NCBI RefSeq assembly: GCF_000001735.4
Contig: NC_003070.9
Coordinates: 6,944,001 to 7,008,000 of the forward strand
Origin: Arabidopsis thaliana
Taxonomy: Eukaryota > Streptophyta > Magnoliopsida > Brassicales > Brassicaceae
DNA: 64,000 nt
Direction: 5' to 3'
Positions 1-10,500 of this stretch are shown here, piece after piece. Made by a program: the position numbers and the translations under genes. The number at the start of each line of letters is the position of its first letter. The first letter of the stretch is position 1. The notes under the pieces are model-generated. The model saw only the letters and a program-made list of their open reading frames with translations, searched no databases and had not been told where the DNA came from.

Positions 1-868
1 CAAAGAAATGCTTATGCCAAAGGATCCAAACGCCACCGTTATTATGGTCTCTCCCTTAAACCTCAAATATCTTGACTTGCTTATGACTAAACCTCTATAG
101 GTTCTGTTTCTTGAAACATCATTAAACACTAGTAAACATCCTTCTTCTTCATGAACACCACAGCTTGCCACAGGGACAGGAATTGCTCCTTTCAGGTCTT
201 TCTTATGGAAGATGTTCTTTGAGAAACATGATGACTACAAGGTAAAGTAAATGATTATCTTTTTGATTTTGACCAAAATGTATTAAAATCTAACATCTTT
301 GCAATCGTTGGAATGCAGTTCAATGGCTTAGCTTGGTTGTTCTTGGGTGTACCAACCACTAGCTCTTTGCTCTACCAAGAGGCACACACACGCTAACTCT
401 TCTTCTGGTTTCATTCTTCAAATCCTTCCAAATCATTAAGTAAAATCAATCCTCTTTTTTTTTTGTTTTGAAAATCAGGAGTTTGATAAGATGAAAGCAA
501 AGGCCCCCGAGAACTTCAGGGTGGATTACGCGATAAGCAGAGAACAAGCGAACGATAAAGGAGAGAAAATGTATATCCAGACTCGGATGGCGCAATACGC
601 AGCTGAGTTATGGGAGTTGTTGAAGAAAGACAACACTTTTGTTTACATGTGTGGACTCAAGGGAATGGAGAAAGGAATTGATGACATTATGGTCTCATTG
701 GCTGCAAATGACGGTAAGAAGAGCTAATTAATAACACTCCAATTCTTGAAACATTCATTGCATAAGCAATAACACTCTAATGACTTTGTGGTGGTTTTAG
801 GTATTGACTGGTTTGATTACAAGAAGCAGTTGAAGAAGGCAGAGCAATGGAACGTTGAAGTCTACTGA
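1..868 (+). CDS. LFNR2: Leaf-type ferredoxin-NADP+ oxidoreductase, chloroplast (3' part only)
   Basis: Transfers electrons from ferredoxin to NADP+ at the end of photosynthetic electron transport, at the thylakoid/stroma. Only the C-terminal NADP-binding half lies in the window. Visible exons: 2-46 (reading [15 protein letters not shown]), 164-241 ([19 protein letters not shown]), 319-381, 479-713 and 801-868, ending [16 protein letters not shown] and [10 protein letters not shown] are NADP-domain motifs of the FNR family, and the C-terminal Tyr stacks on the flavin in known FNRs. The intron at 382-478 appears to begin GC rather than GT. The FAD domain and transit peptide lie to the left of the window. 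The choice of LFNR2 over LFNR1 rests on neighbouring gene order. Confidence 0.93.
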
Positions 869-1724
869 TCAAAAAGCCTTTGACATTTCTGTAGCAAAGT
901 ATAGCTGAACAAAACTGTAATTTTCGCTTCTGAATTTCTGTATTTTGAAGATAAGTTTTTTAGATATGTTATACTAAAAAAAGAGTTCTTTAATCATTAT
1001 CATTTACTTCTTCCCATTATTTTGCTTTAAGTTAAATGACACATTGATATTTATCCATCTAAAAAAAATGTCATTTTCTTTAACTAATTGATAAGGAAAA
1101 AAACAAATGGTTAATGAATTGCCTTCAGTTGACAGCAATCTGTATTTTATGGTAGCTAACCAATCCTTTAACAATATCCAATCTTATTCTTTTATGCATC
1201 TATTTAAACAAAGTAATGGTTTCTTAGGACACTTGAATACTTGAGTCGTTAGTTGATTTTGGGTTGGACTACTAATTCATGAAGGTTATAATGTTACCTC
1301 CAACTCCAAGCCATAAAATATCATGAGAAAAAGAAAAAGAATCTCGATTGAAGATATTTTCAATTTCTATGAAGACAATAGTATGGTTGAGATTTTTACA
1401 ATTTCTATGAAGACAATAGTATGGTTGAGATTTTTTCTTGAAGCCGACCAAAAAAAGGAGAAATCTAGCAGGCTAATGTTTATTCTCTCTTTTCTTTTTG
1501 TCAGAGGCTCATTTGTCAGTAACCATTTGATCAACGGCTAAATCCTATATCCACTAAAATTCAACCACGTCATCAGACATACCAATATACAGCAACACTT
1601 GATTGTAGCTAATAAAAAGATCGTCAACAGAATTAACTCTTTAAATCACTTCTCTGTTATACCTCTCTGTTTCGCTCCCTGAAGAAGAAGAAACAGAGCG
1701 TTCAGATTTCTCTTCAACATAATC
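869..1724. other. Intergenic: LFNR2 3' end to thaumatin-like gene promoter
   Basis: AT-rich. It holds the LFNR2 3' untranslated region and the promoter and 5' leader of the next gene. A perfect 37-bp direct duplication lies at 1361-1397 and 1399-1435. The 72-codon open frame at 1323-1541 is created by this duplication and has no protein-like composition. Confidence 0.6.
1361..1435. repeat. Perfect 37-bp tandem direct repeat
   Basis: Two identical 37-bp copies (1361-1397 and 1399-1435), each beginning caatttctatgaagac, are separated by one base. Two units look like a local replication-slippage duplication upstream of the thaumatin-like gene. Confidence 0.9.
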
Positions 1725-3017
1725 ATGGCATTGACCTTCTTCTTCTTGTTATCGAATTTGTTCTTCTCCGGTAAGAATCTGCCTGATCTCACATATTTAA
1801 AGACTCTAATTATTTTTAAATTTCTTCATTTTTTTCAATCTTAGGAGTTATGTCAAGGAGCTTCACATTTTCAAACAAATGCGATTACACAGTGTGGCCG
1901 GGAATTCTATCTAACGCCGGAGTTTCTCCATTACCAACCACCGGCTTCGTCCTCCTGAAAGGCGAGACGCGTACAATCAACGCACCGTCATCATGGGGGG
2001 GTCGTTTCTGGGGAAGAACACTCTGCTCAACCGATTCCGATGGAAAATTCTCGTGTGCCACCGGAGATTGCGGCTCCGGAAAAATCGAATGCTCCGGCGC
2101 TGGAGCTGCTCCTCCTGCGACTTTAGCTGAATTCACTCTCGATGGCTCCGGAGGACTCGATTTCTACGATGTCAGTCTCGTCGACGGCTACAATGTCCAG
2201 ATGCTGGTGGTTCCTCAAGGCGGCTCCGGTCAGAATTGCAGCAGCACCGGCTGCGTCGTCGATTTAAACGGATCTTGCCCGTCGGAGCTAAGGGTGAATA
2301 GCGTCGACGGGAAGGAGGCGGTGGCGATGGCGTGTAAAAGTGCGTGCGAGGCGTTTCGGCAGCCGGAGTATTGCTGCAGCGGCGCGTTTGGATCGCCTGA
2401 CACGTGTAAGCCGTCTACGTACTCGCGGATCTTCAAGAGCGCGTGTCCACGCGCCTATAGCTACGCGTATGACGATAAGTCTAGTACATTTACGTGCGCG
2501 AAATCTCCCAACTACGTCATCACTTTCTGTCCTTCTCCCAACACCAGGTAAAATTCCTTTAATACCCTTCTTCTATTTACTTTCACCCATTTCGTTAAAA
2601 GGTGATTAGGAAATATTTACTCTTTCATAAGTAGGATTTTTTTGCTTGTTGTATAATCGAAGTTACTAGATACTCAATTCCATTGATAATCATTAATTTT
2701 GCTATACAAGTTTTGTTTTTCTTTCAAGAGTTTTATGATAGACATTGTTTGTCAGGCTCCTATAAAAGAGAGACACGTGGGAACTAACTTCATTCACTTA
2801 TTCCTTTATTTGCAGCCTAAAATCAGCTGAGGAACACAGCACAGAGACAATGACGACGACAAGTCCAAGTTCCGGCAGTACGACGTCGTCGCAGATGGTC
2901 TACGAAGGTGCTCTGGACGAAAGCAGTGGTTCACCATCTACGTATCACGGCGTATCACGAGCAATCACAGTCGTTCTTCTCTCGCTTGCTTTTTGTCGTA
3001 TGTGGTGGTTCTTCTGA
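1725..3017 (+). CDS. Thaumatin-like (PR-5 family) secreted protein with C-terminal hydrophobic tail
   Basis: PR-5/thaumatin-like proteins are secreted beta-sandwich proteins, some antifungal or glucan-binding; no activity can be read here. Three exons: 1725-1770, 1845-2547 and 2816-3017, giving about 316 residues. The N-terminus MALTFFFLLSNLFFSG is a signal peptide. The family core is clear: GRFWGRTLCSTDSDGKFSC, then FYDVSLVDGYN, then a run of cysteines including PEYCCSGAFGSPDTC. The last exon adds a Ser/Thr-rich stretch and ends in a hydrophobic segment (AITVVLLSLAFC), as in GPI-anchored plant members. If intron 2548-2815 is retained, the frame stops one codon into it after NTR, giving a protein without the tail. 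Confidence 0.92.
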
Positions 3018-3352
3018 CCAGAGATTATTTGTCTTAGTGTCTGCCACGTATGCGCAGAAACAAGAACGTATGGGCCTTTAGAAGGCCTTTTCTCACTATA
3101 GTAAAAATATTTCTAAAGTTTTTCCACATAATGTCAACTTTTTACTCCACATGACCAAACGTTGAATGATTAAACCATTCTTAAGGAAAATCAAGAAAGT
3201 AGGCTATATTAAAGCATTAATATTGGTAGTATTTTAGATTAGTCTTAAGTCTAAACATAGTTTTTAGGAATAATTTTATAATTAATTTTAAAAATTTTGA
3301 TGTTAAAAAACTAAAATTTTGGCAATATACAATGGTGGTTTTTAACTAATTT

Positions 3353-3396
<44 letters not shown>

Positions 3397-4860
3397 TTAT
3401 TTATTTAAAAATAGAAATATTTTAATTTTAAATAACTTAATAATTATTACAACATTGTTGTAGCGTCATCAAAGCTTGGAAATGGTTGGCGATGCTTAAT
3501 CATGTTGATGTTGTTATCAAATTTGGAATTTAAGTCATTTAAAACGTACATAATCAGAGTTCGATCTGAAACAAGGGTATCGATATTATCACACAAGTGT
3601 TTAGTGAGGCGATTGCTGGCAATGAAGATATCCAGCTACCACATCTAAAGGAAATGACTTTGAGCGTCATGACAAATAAAGACAAAAACAATCACCTCTT
3701 TTACGACATAACATGGGCTATTCCTCAACGTAGGGTATTAATACTCTTTAAATTCAACTACAATGTTTATAATCCGTATCTTTAGGCATAGTTCTATTTA
3801 TGAGATCGTGTAGGGCGGCTTCATCTACATTCATAAAATTATCATCGAACTCCTCCAGCGCCTAAAAGGTGTCGATTTTATGAATATCACCCACCCACCA
3901 AATGCTTCATATTATACATTTTTTATAATTAATCATGCTTACTAATCAGAGTTTACAAAACTTGATTTATAATATGAGATTATTCATTCTTTATAGAAGA
4001 ACATAATAATAAGAAAAAAACATTAGAAATTAGAATATTATGTAAATATATGATAAAACTAAATATTTCTTAGTTTTTGCTCAACTAGTCCTTTAACTAA
4101 ATGATGTAACCAAAAAAAATTCATAAGTTTTTCCTCAAATATTTTTCAAACTTTATGTCACCATAGTTATTATGGCACTAGCTACTATTAAATCTAATTC
4201 TCATTTTTAAGCTTTTTATAACCCTTCTAAACAAACGGAAACATTTCTATAATGGATTAGAAAGAAAAAAAAAAAGAACAGATGGGGCAAAAATTATACT
4301 CGGATCTAGTTCGGCTATAGAAAGGATATGGATACCCGGATTAACCTTATTGATTTTCACATGTGCCTCTCGTGCTTTCTATCCTTTTGCAAATGTAGAC
4401 CAAAGTATTTTGATATTATATGCCACCACGAGGTTGAACGCCAGGCTATCATGACAAGTCTTAATACAAACTAGGCCAATACCCGCACGTTTATAACAAT
4501 TTACCTCGAGTGTATTAATTTGATTTAACTAATTCGATAAATATTTTTTTTTGGTGTTTTTAATAACCATTTTGATAATATCTGATGACAAAATTAAAAA
4601 AAACATTTTCATTTACGCTTTAAATATAACAAATTTAATTATTATTAATGTTAAGGTAAGTAATTAGAATTAAATGTTAACAATATAATTAAAATAAATA
4701 AGTAAACAAAATAACAAACGAATTATTAACTTGAGAGTCAGAATAATTTATTAGTGGAGAACAGATGGACCAATAATCTAAATTTAACTAATATATAGAA
4801 AAGCAACATGAATATATTCCTGACCTTGGTGTGGACAAATTTTCCAAAAAAAAAGATAAT
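3018..4860. other. Intergenic, very AT-rich, with microsatellite and possible eroded transposon sequence
   Basis: After the thaumatin-like 3' end the sequence is mostly A/T. An (AT)n run lies at about 3359-3386. The stretch from about 3200 to 3900 has a loose resemblance to eroded Harbinger-type DNA transposon or MITE remnants, but I see no terminal inverted repeats, target duplication or usable reading frame. The 62-codon frame at 3597-3785 matches no family I recognise. Nothing else is supported. Confidence 0.4.
3359..3386. repeat. (AT)n microsatellite
   Basis: Uninterrupted AT dinucleotides, about 14 units, in AT-rich intergenic DNA. Confidence 0.9.
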
Positions 4861-4943
4861 GTCAGAAGTGGGGTTTGAACCCACGCCCTCTTACGAGGAC
4901 CAGAACTTGAGTCTGGCGCCTTAGACCACTCGGCCATCCTGAC
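4861..4943 (-). tRNA. tRNA-Leu, anticodon CAA
   Basis: The reverse complement folds as a class II tRNA of 83 nt. The acceptor arm pairs GTCAGGA with a TTCTGAC end, the D arm reads TGGCCGAGTGGTCTAAGGC, and the anticodon stem CCAGA/TCTGG encloses CTCAAGT with anticodon CAA. A long variable arm follows, then the T arm GGTTCAAACCC. A T-rich Pol III terminator follows on the minus strand (complement of the A-run at about 4847-4855). It lies about 216 bp upstream of HYD1, on the opposite strand. Confidence 0.95.
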
Positions 4944-5159
4944 GTTCCTGATTAAAGATCTCATAAATTCATCATATAGAAGAATCGGATGATTTAGTGT
5001 CACCAATTATTTTATTACCAAACAAAAGACACTTGATTGAATGAATCGCCGGGATCGAGGAGATTAGTAGTAAGCACATCATCATCACTCAGATCTAGTA
5101 GTTCCACAAACTCACATTGGGTCGTTGACCAGAAAAACACACAGAGAAAGGAGAAAAAC

Positions 5160-6135
5160 ATGGAGGAGTTGGCGCATCCGTACGTTCCGAGAGATCTGAA
5201 CCTACCCGGATACGTACCAATCTCAATGTCAATGTCCTCCATCGTCTCTATCTACCTCGGTTCTTCCCTCCTTGTTGTCTCCCTCGTCTGGCTTCTCTTC
5301 GGTATTTCCCACTCCCCCTCCCTCATCTCTCTCGAAACGTTTTAAGTTGAAATTGAACTGATGGAAGTAACAAAAATTGATCTATTTACTCTGCAAAGTT
5401 GACCCAATTCTGAGAATTTTGCTGATTGGTTGGTTTCAGGGAGGAAGAAAGCTAAACTTGATAAGTTGCTTATGTGTTGGTGGACATTCACTGGTCTCAC
5501 TCATGTTATTCTCGAGGGCTATTTCGTTTTCTCCCCTGAGTTTTTCAAGGACAACACTTCTGCTTATCTTGCTGAAGTTTGTAAGTTCTTTTATCTTCTT
5601 CTTAGTGTTGTCATTGTTGTTCAATTAGACCAATTCGTAAGAAGCTAAAGTTTGTTTCTTTCACAGGGAAAGAATATAGCAAAGGTGATTCGAGATACGT
5701 AGGTAGAGATTCTGCAGTTGTATCTGTTGAAGGGATCACTGCTGTTATCGTTGGCCCAGCTTCTCTCCTAGCTATGTAAGTTTCATTCTTTTCCATTTTG
5801 GTTTTTGTGTTTACTAAAAAGTAATTGAAGTTTGTTGTTGTTGATGGAAATTCAGTTATGCCATTGCTAAGGAGAAGTCGTATAGCTACGTGCTTCAGCT
5901 TGCGATTTCGGTTTGCCAGCTCTACGGATGTTTGGTTTATTTCATTACTGCTATCTTGGAAGGAGACAACTTTGCCACAAACTCTTTCTACTATTACTCC
6001 TACTACATCGGGGCTAACTGTTGGTGGGTCTTGATACCTTCACTCATTTCTTTCCGTTGCTGGAAAAAGATTTGTGCAGCTGCTGCCATTGCCAACAACA
6101 ACGTCGAGACAAAGACGAAGAAGAAAACCCGTTGA
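5160..6135 (+). CDS. HYD1: Sterol delta8-delta7 isomerase (EBP family)
   Basis: Catalyses the C8 to C7 double-bond shift in sterol biosynthesis at the endoplasmic reticulum; HYDRA1 in Arabidopsis. Four exons: 5160-5301, 5440-5580, 5667-5775 and 5856-6135, summing to 672 nt and 223 residues. The protein is rich in membrane helices (SIVSIYLGSSLLVVSLVWLL near residue 30, then YVLQLAISVCQLYGCLVYF). Family motifs are visible: CWWTFTGLTHVILEGYF, GDSRYVGRDSAVVSVEGITA, EGDNFA and YYIGANCWWVLIPS. It ends in a lysine-rich tail (ETKTKKKTR). The frame is open upstream to about 5037 but has no in-frame ATG there, so 5160 is the start. A short out-of-frame ORF at 5041-5067 may lie in the leader. Confidence 0.96.
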
Positions 6136-6722
6136 ACCAAGGATCAAAGACTCTTTTATCTCTTCAGGTTACTGCTGTTATAGCAAATGAACATGAGTCT
6201 CCTTTTGCGGATAATTTATCCATTTTAAAAACTTTAGCTATGTTGTCTGTCTCTCTTACAGCAATAAACTTGTGAGGATAATTTATCCATTTTTCATATG
6301 ATATTTGCACTTTTGTTTAGTTTTTCTTACATGAACTTAAGATCCCGTTTATACATAATACAAGTGGGAGAGACATGCATAGGTAGCAAGCAACCAAAAC
6401 CATACAGTCAATGTGAGTCGTGGAGCTACGTCTCTGTAGTCTCCCCCTCGTTGCAAACATAACTTGTATAACTATGAACATGTATGTGTTAGGACTTACG
6501 ACTTGGGAGGATTTGACCATCTTTGACAAGTGAATGTGGCTTGAAACGATTCCACAAATGTAAATATAATTACAGAATTTTTCATATTGCGGCTTAAAGA
6601 AAAGCTTGACTTGAAAATATTTAAGTTTTTCTTTGCTAATATATACAGCCAGGATTTGATTTTTCTCAAGACAGACAAAAGAAGGTACAATAATATGTTA
6701 ATGCAAGTTTGTTTCATGGATG
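6136..6722. other. Convergent 3' region of HYD1 (+) and KIN-6 (-)
   Basis: Holds the HYD1 3' untranslated region and, on the other strand, that of KIN-6. The open frames here are short with no protein-like features. I see no RNA gene or repeat. Confidence 0.6.
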
Positions 6723-7448
6723 TTAGAGATGAAGGTTGTTTGTGAGGAGGCGGAGGAGAGTGACACTCCCTTGGCTTCTCGGTTGTGACACTGTCGTCTT
6801 CTTTCCACCTCTGTTCACCTGCAAGTGAAGTTGACAACTTAATCACATGATTTCGATCTATAAACTTTTTACCAACATTGTCGAAGTTTGCTTCTTTGTG
6901 TCTAGTTCGGTCATACCTTTGGCTCGGCGATATCATCCTCTATCTCCAAGGTGTTTATTTCTCTTGTTAATAACACAGAAGAAGCAGGTTGGAGTCTCCT
7001 GATACAAGAGCAAAGGTTTTCAATTTAAGTAAACCCGAAAAGAAAAGACAGAGAAAGAAGAAATAAAGATTGGCAAAAGAACAACCTTTTTGGTTTCTGT
7101 CCATTCTTCTGTTTCTTAGTTGATGCAGGTTCTGCTTCACGGGGAGGGACTTCAGTTTCCTGACCTTGGATTGATACTGCTTTCTTTTGAACACGAGTGT
7201 TGGTGGTTTTAACCTAGAAATGAGAATAAAATTAAGTAATAGCAGTTTTTGGAGCATTGTGAAATTTGATTTTTGTGCCATGAGGTGAGTAGTCAAGGTT
7301 TGTGGAGGAGCAAGAGATTGAGAATGGCCAAACCTGTTGTTTCTCAGTCTGGATATCTTTTATCTCCAAGTCATTCATTTCCTCAGTTAGCGACCTGGAT
7401 GACGCTGGCAACAGTCTTCTGTTTCTGGAACAGAACCAAAAAGAATTT

Positions 7449-7516
<68 letters not shown>

Positions 7517-10500
7517 AGAGCTGTATGTGAAGATGAAATCACTCTTAACCTTTCTTGCTTCTCTGAATCTGGAAATCTGCGGGATATTGCGGATTTTGTT
7601 TGAACGTTAGACAGCCCGCTGTTGATGCAATCTTGACTAACTTCAACTTGTTCTGGTGAAGGTGTTGGATCATCTTGATTCTGGATGGCCTAGAGGAAAA
7701 TCAGTTTTGAGTTCATTCCGTTCTGTGAGTTGTTGTATCTCACGGATTGACCCGATGAATGAGAATATATCATATACCTGATCTCTTTGAAAGTCGGTAA
7801 CTTCAGCTTCAACATGAGTAATCGTAGAAGGAATCCCCACATTTTCTTCAGAATTAACAGATTGCTGAAAAGTGCAAACACACAACAAAGCACATGCTTT
7901 CGTGAACAAGTTTCTGAATTAAACAAAGAATGTATCAACTTCAACTCGCCTTACTCTTGGCTCTGCATCATTCTCAGAAGACAAGTGACATGGAACAAGT
8001 TCAGCATCTTTCACCTTAAAACACAAATGGAAGGTTATTAATATCAAACAATTATTAGGACATGCACAGCCTTAGAACAAGCAGATACTCCCAAGACATA
8101 ATTAGTAAACAACATAGCAGCCAGGTACTACATTTTTGCTTAGCACAGGAGACTCGCTGGATTCTTCTGTGCTGGCTTCTCTTCTGGGATTGATAAGGTT
8201 GCAAGAATCAACATCGACATTTCTCTGAAAATATGTGGTTAGCAATAAATATCTTTGGCAGATATGAGAAGTGAAGTATTACGAAGAAAACATATAAAAA
8301 CTTACTACCACATTAGGGACAGGAGACTTGCTGGATTCTTCTGAGCCAGCTTCTCTTCTTGCCTCGATAAGGTTGCAAGAATCATCATCGACATTCCTCT
8401 GAAAATTTGTGATTAAAGCAAATATCTTTGGCACGTATGACAAGTGACGTATTAAGAAGAAAGCATATCCAAGCTTACTAGCACACTAAGCACAGGAGAC
8501 TCGCTGGATTCTTCTGCTCCAGCTTCTCTTCTTGCCTTGATAAGGTTGCAAGAATCATCATCGACATTCCTCTGAAAATTTGAGATTAAAAATGAATATC
8601 TTTGGCAGGTATGAGAAGTGAAGTATTAAGAAGAAAACATTTCCAAACTTACTACCACTTTAGGCACAGGAGTCTCGCTGGATTCTTCTGCTCCAGCTTC
8701 TCTTCTGGCCTTTATAAGATTGCAAGAATCGTCATCGACATTCCTCTGAAAATTTGTGATTAGAAATGAATATCTTTGGCAGGTATGAGAAGTGAAGTAT
8801 TAAGAAGAAAACATATCCAAACTTACTTCATTAGTCAAAGCCGCGTCAACCTCAAAGTGTTCTTTTGCATTTACAATGACTTCTACCTCAGGTATACATG
8901 GCTGTGCCAGACAAGAGGACTTGAGACTGATCAACTCTGTCTCCAATCCAAGAGATTTTAGCTGTTCTCTTCGAAGGCTATCCTTGAGAGTGAAAATTTC
9001 ACCTTCAGCAACCTAAGATGATAAAAACCAGAAGAAAAAATAGATATATTTCAACTGTGACACATCATAGCTTCAAGAAAATAAGCTCAATCACAAACTG
9101 TTCAATGTAAACAGAGGCAAATGAAAGGCAAAGTCAGGATATTACTTTTAGTTTCTCGTTGCACTGCTTCAAAACATTCCATAAGACTTTAGAGAAATTC
9201 CGCATAATGATGTGCTCTCGCTCATTTTTATCCTGGGCAACATGTTCCAGCCTCGGAGATGATCTGTCTGTTGGATCAGCCTTCTTTCCCTGCAAATTCA
9301 CTGATGAGAAAACGTATTAGACATATGCTTTCTTGTTTGTAAACAGGTATTTTCTGTGATCTCTCATCTTCTTGTCTCTCAGGGAAGATGAGAGATCACA
9401 GAAAGAAAGCGACCAATGAAAATTCCGTGGAGTCAAAAGTGTGGAAAAATTGTCAGAGCAAAATCCTACCTTCCTGAGAAATTTGGCATCTCTCGCCTTG
9501 AAAATTTTCTTCAATCTAGAGATGGCAAACATAACGTTTTTTTTTTATAGTAAATGGTATATACATAATAGAAAATTACTATTCAGTTTTGCAGAAAATA
9601 CAATAACTTGCGTAGAGGAAGCCAAACTTACTTGGGAAGTCTTGGGAGCACTAAGTTTAATCTTCTTGTTTTTTTCAGCTCTTGGAAATGTCTTGAGCTG
9701 TCTCTTGTTGCAAGGTTCCTCAGTGTTATCAAATCTAAATAAAACAACAAATGTGAAGGCATTAGCACTTGCGAGAAAAGTAGACTTCCTATTTGAGGTC
9801 ATAATAGCAACTATTACTTGATTTTCATATACGGTGATGCTTGTCTCAAAAGATAGGAGGTATCAAGATAATCCTCTTCCCCTGCTTTGACAGTTAAAAT
9901 CTGTAAAATAGGCAGAAGAGGAGAAGAAAAAATTTCAATATTTGAAAACTAACTCTTGTTAAAGAACTCAAGAAGAAATCCCACAAGTTATGCATACCAA
10001 AGCCATCCTCTTTTTCCCCTCTAGGTAATCTCGCAAGTACCTTGTTAACTACATAAAGCCAAAATCATATTAGCATATAGAATGAGGAAAGATTCAATAA
10101 CTCATAAATAAGTAAAAGAAATTCATGAGATAATGTGAAGGATTTTTGAGGTAGACGCTACCAAAGAATTTTGATGATGTTTCTGCAATCCCTTCTTTCG
10201 GTTCTTCTGGTACTCCAACAGTGACTGCCAACAAATACCGAGTGTTCATGGTTAGTGGAATGGTAGGCATCAAAAAGAGGATAAAATAAGGGTCAGTTCC
10301 AGGGAGTCCAAAATCAATGGCCTTACCCGTAAACATTGACCGAAAACCATGGATGTATTATTGATGAAATTACTCTCAACCAACCTTTCTCCCTGCAAAA
10401 CAATTTGAACGGGCAAACAGGGACCAAGTTTTAGTTTACAGATGAAGACATCTCCACAGTTATATCATATCCTATTTTGATGCTAAGAACAAGTACTGGA

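Noticed and set aside
1323-1541. 72-codon frame upstream of the thaumatin-like gene
   Set aside because: It is made of the 37-bp duplication and AT-rich DNA; no protein similarity.
4788-5006. 72-codon minus-strand frame
   Set aside because: It runs through the tRNA-Leu gene and has no other support.
7273-7610. Frames containing long RE/ER repeats
   Set aside because: They come from the (GA)n microsatellite in a KIN-6 intron.
8129-8745. Regularly spaced repeats that look like a CRISPR array
   Set aside because: The repeated parts are exons with splice sites on the minus strand and continuous coding frame with the rest of KIN-6; the spacers are related introns. CRISPR does not occur in plant nuclear DNA.
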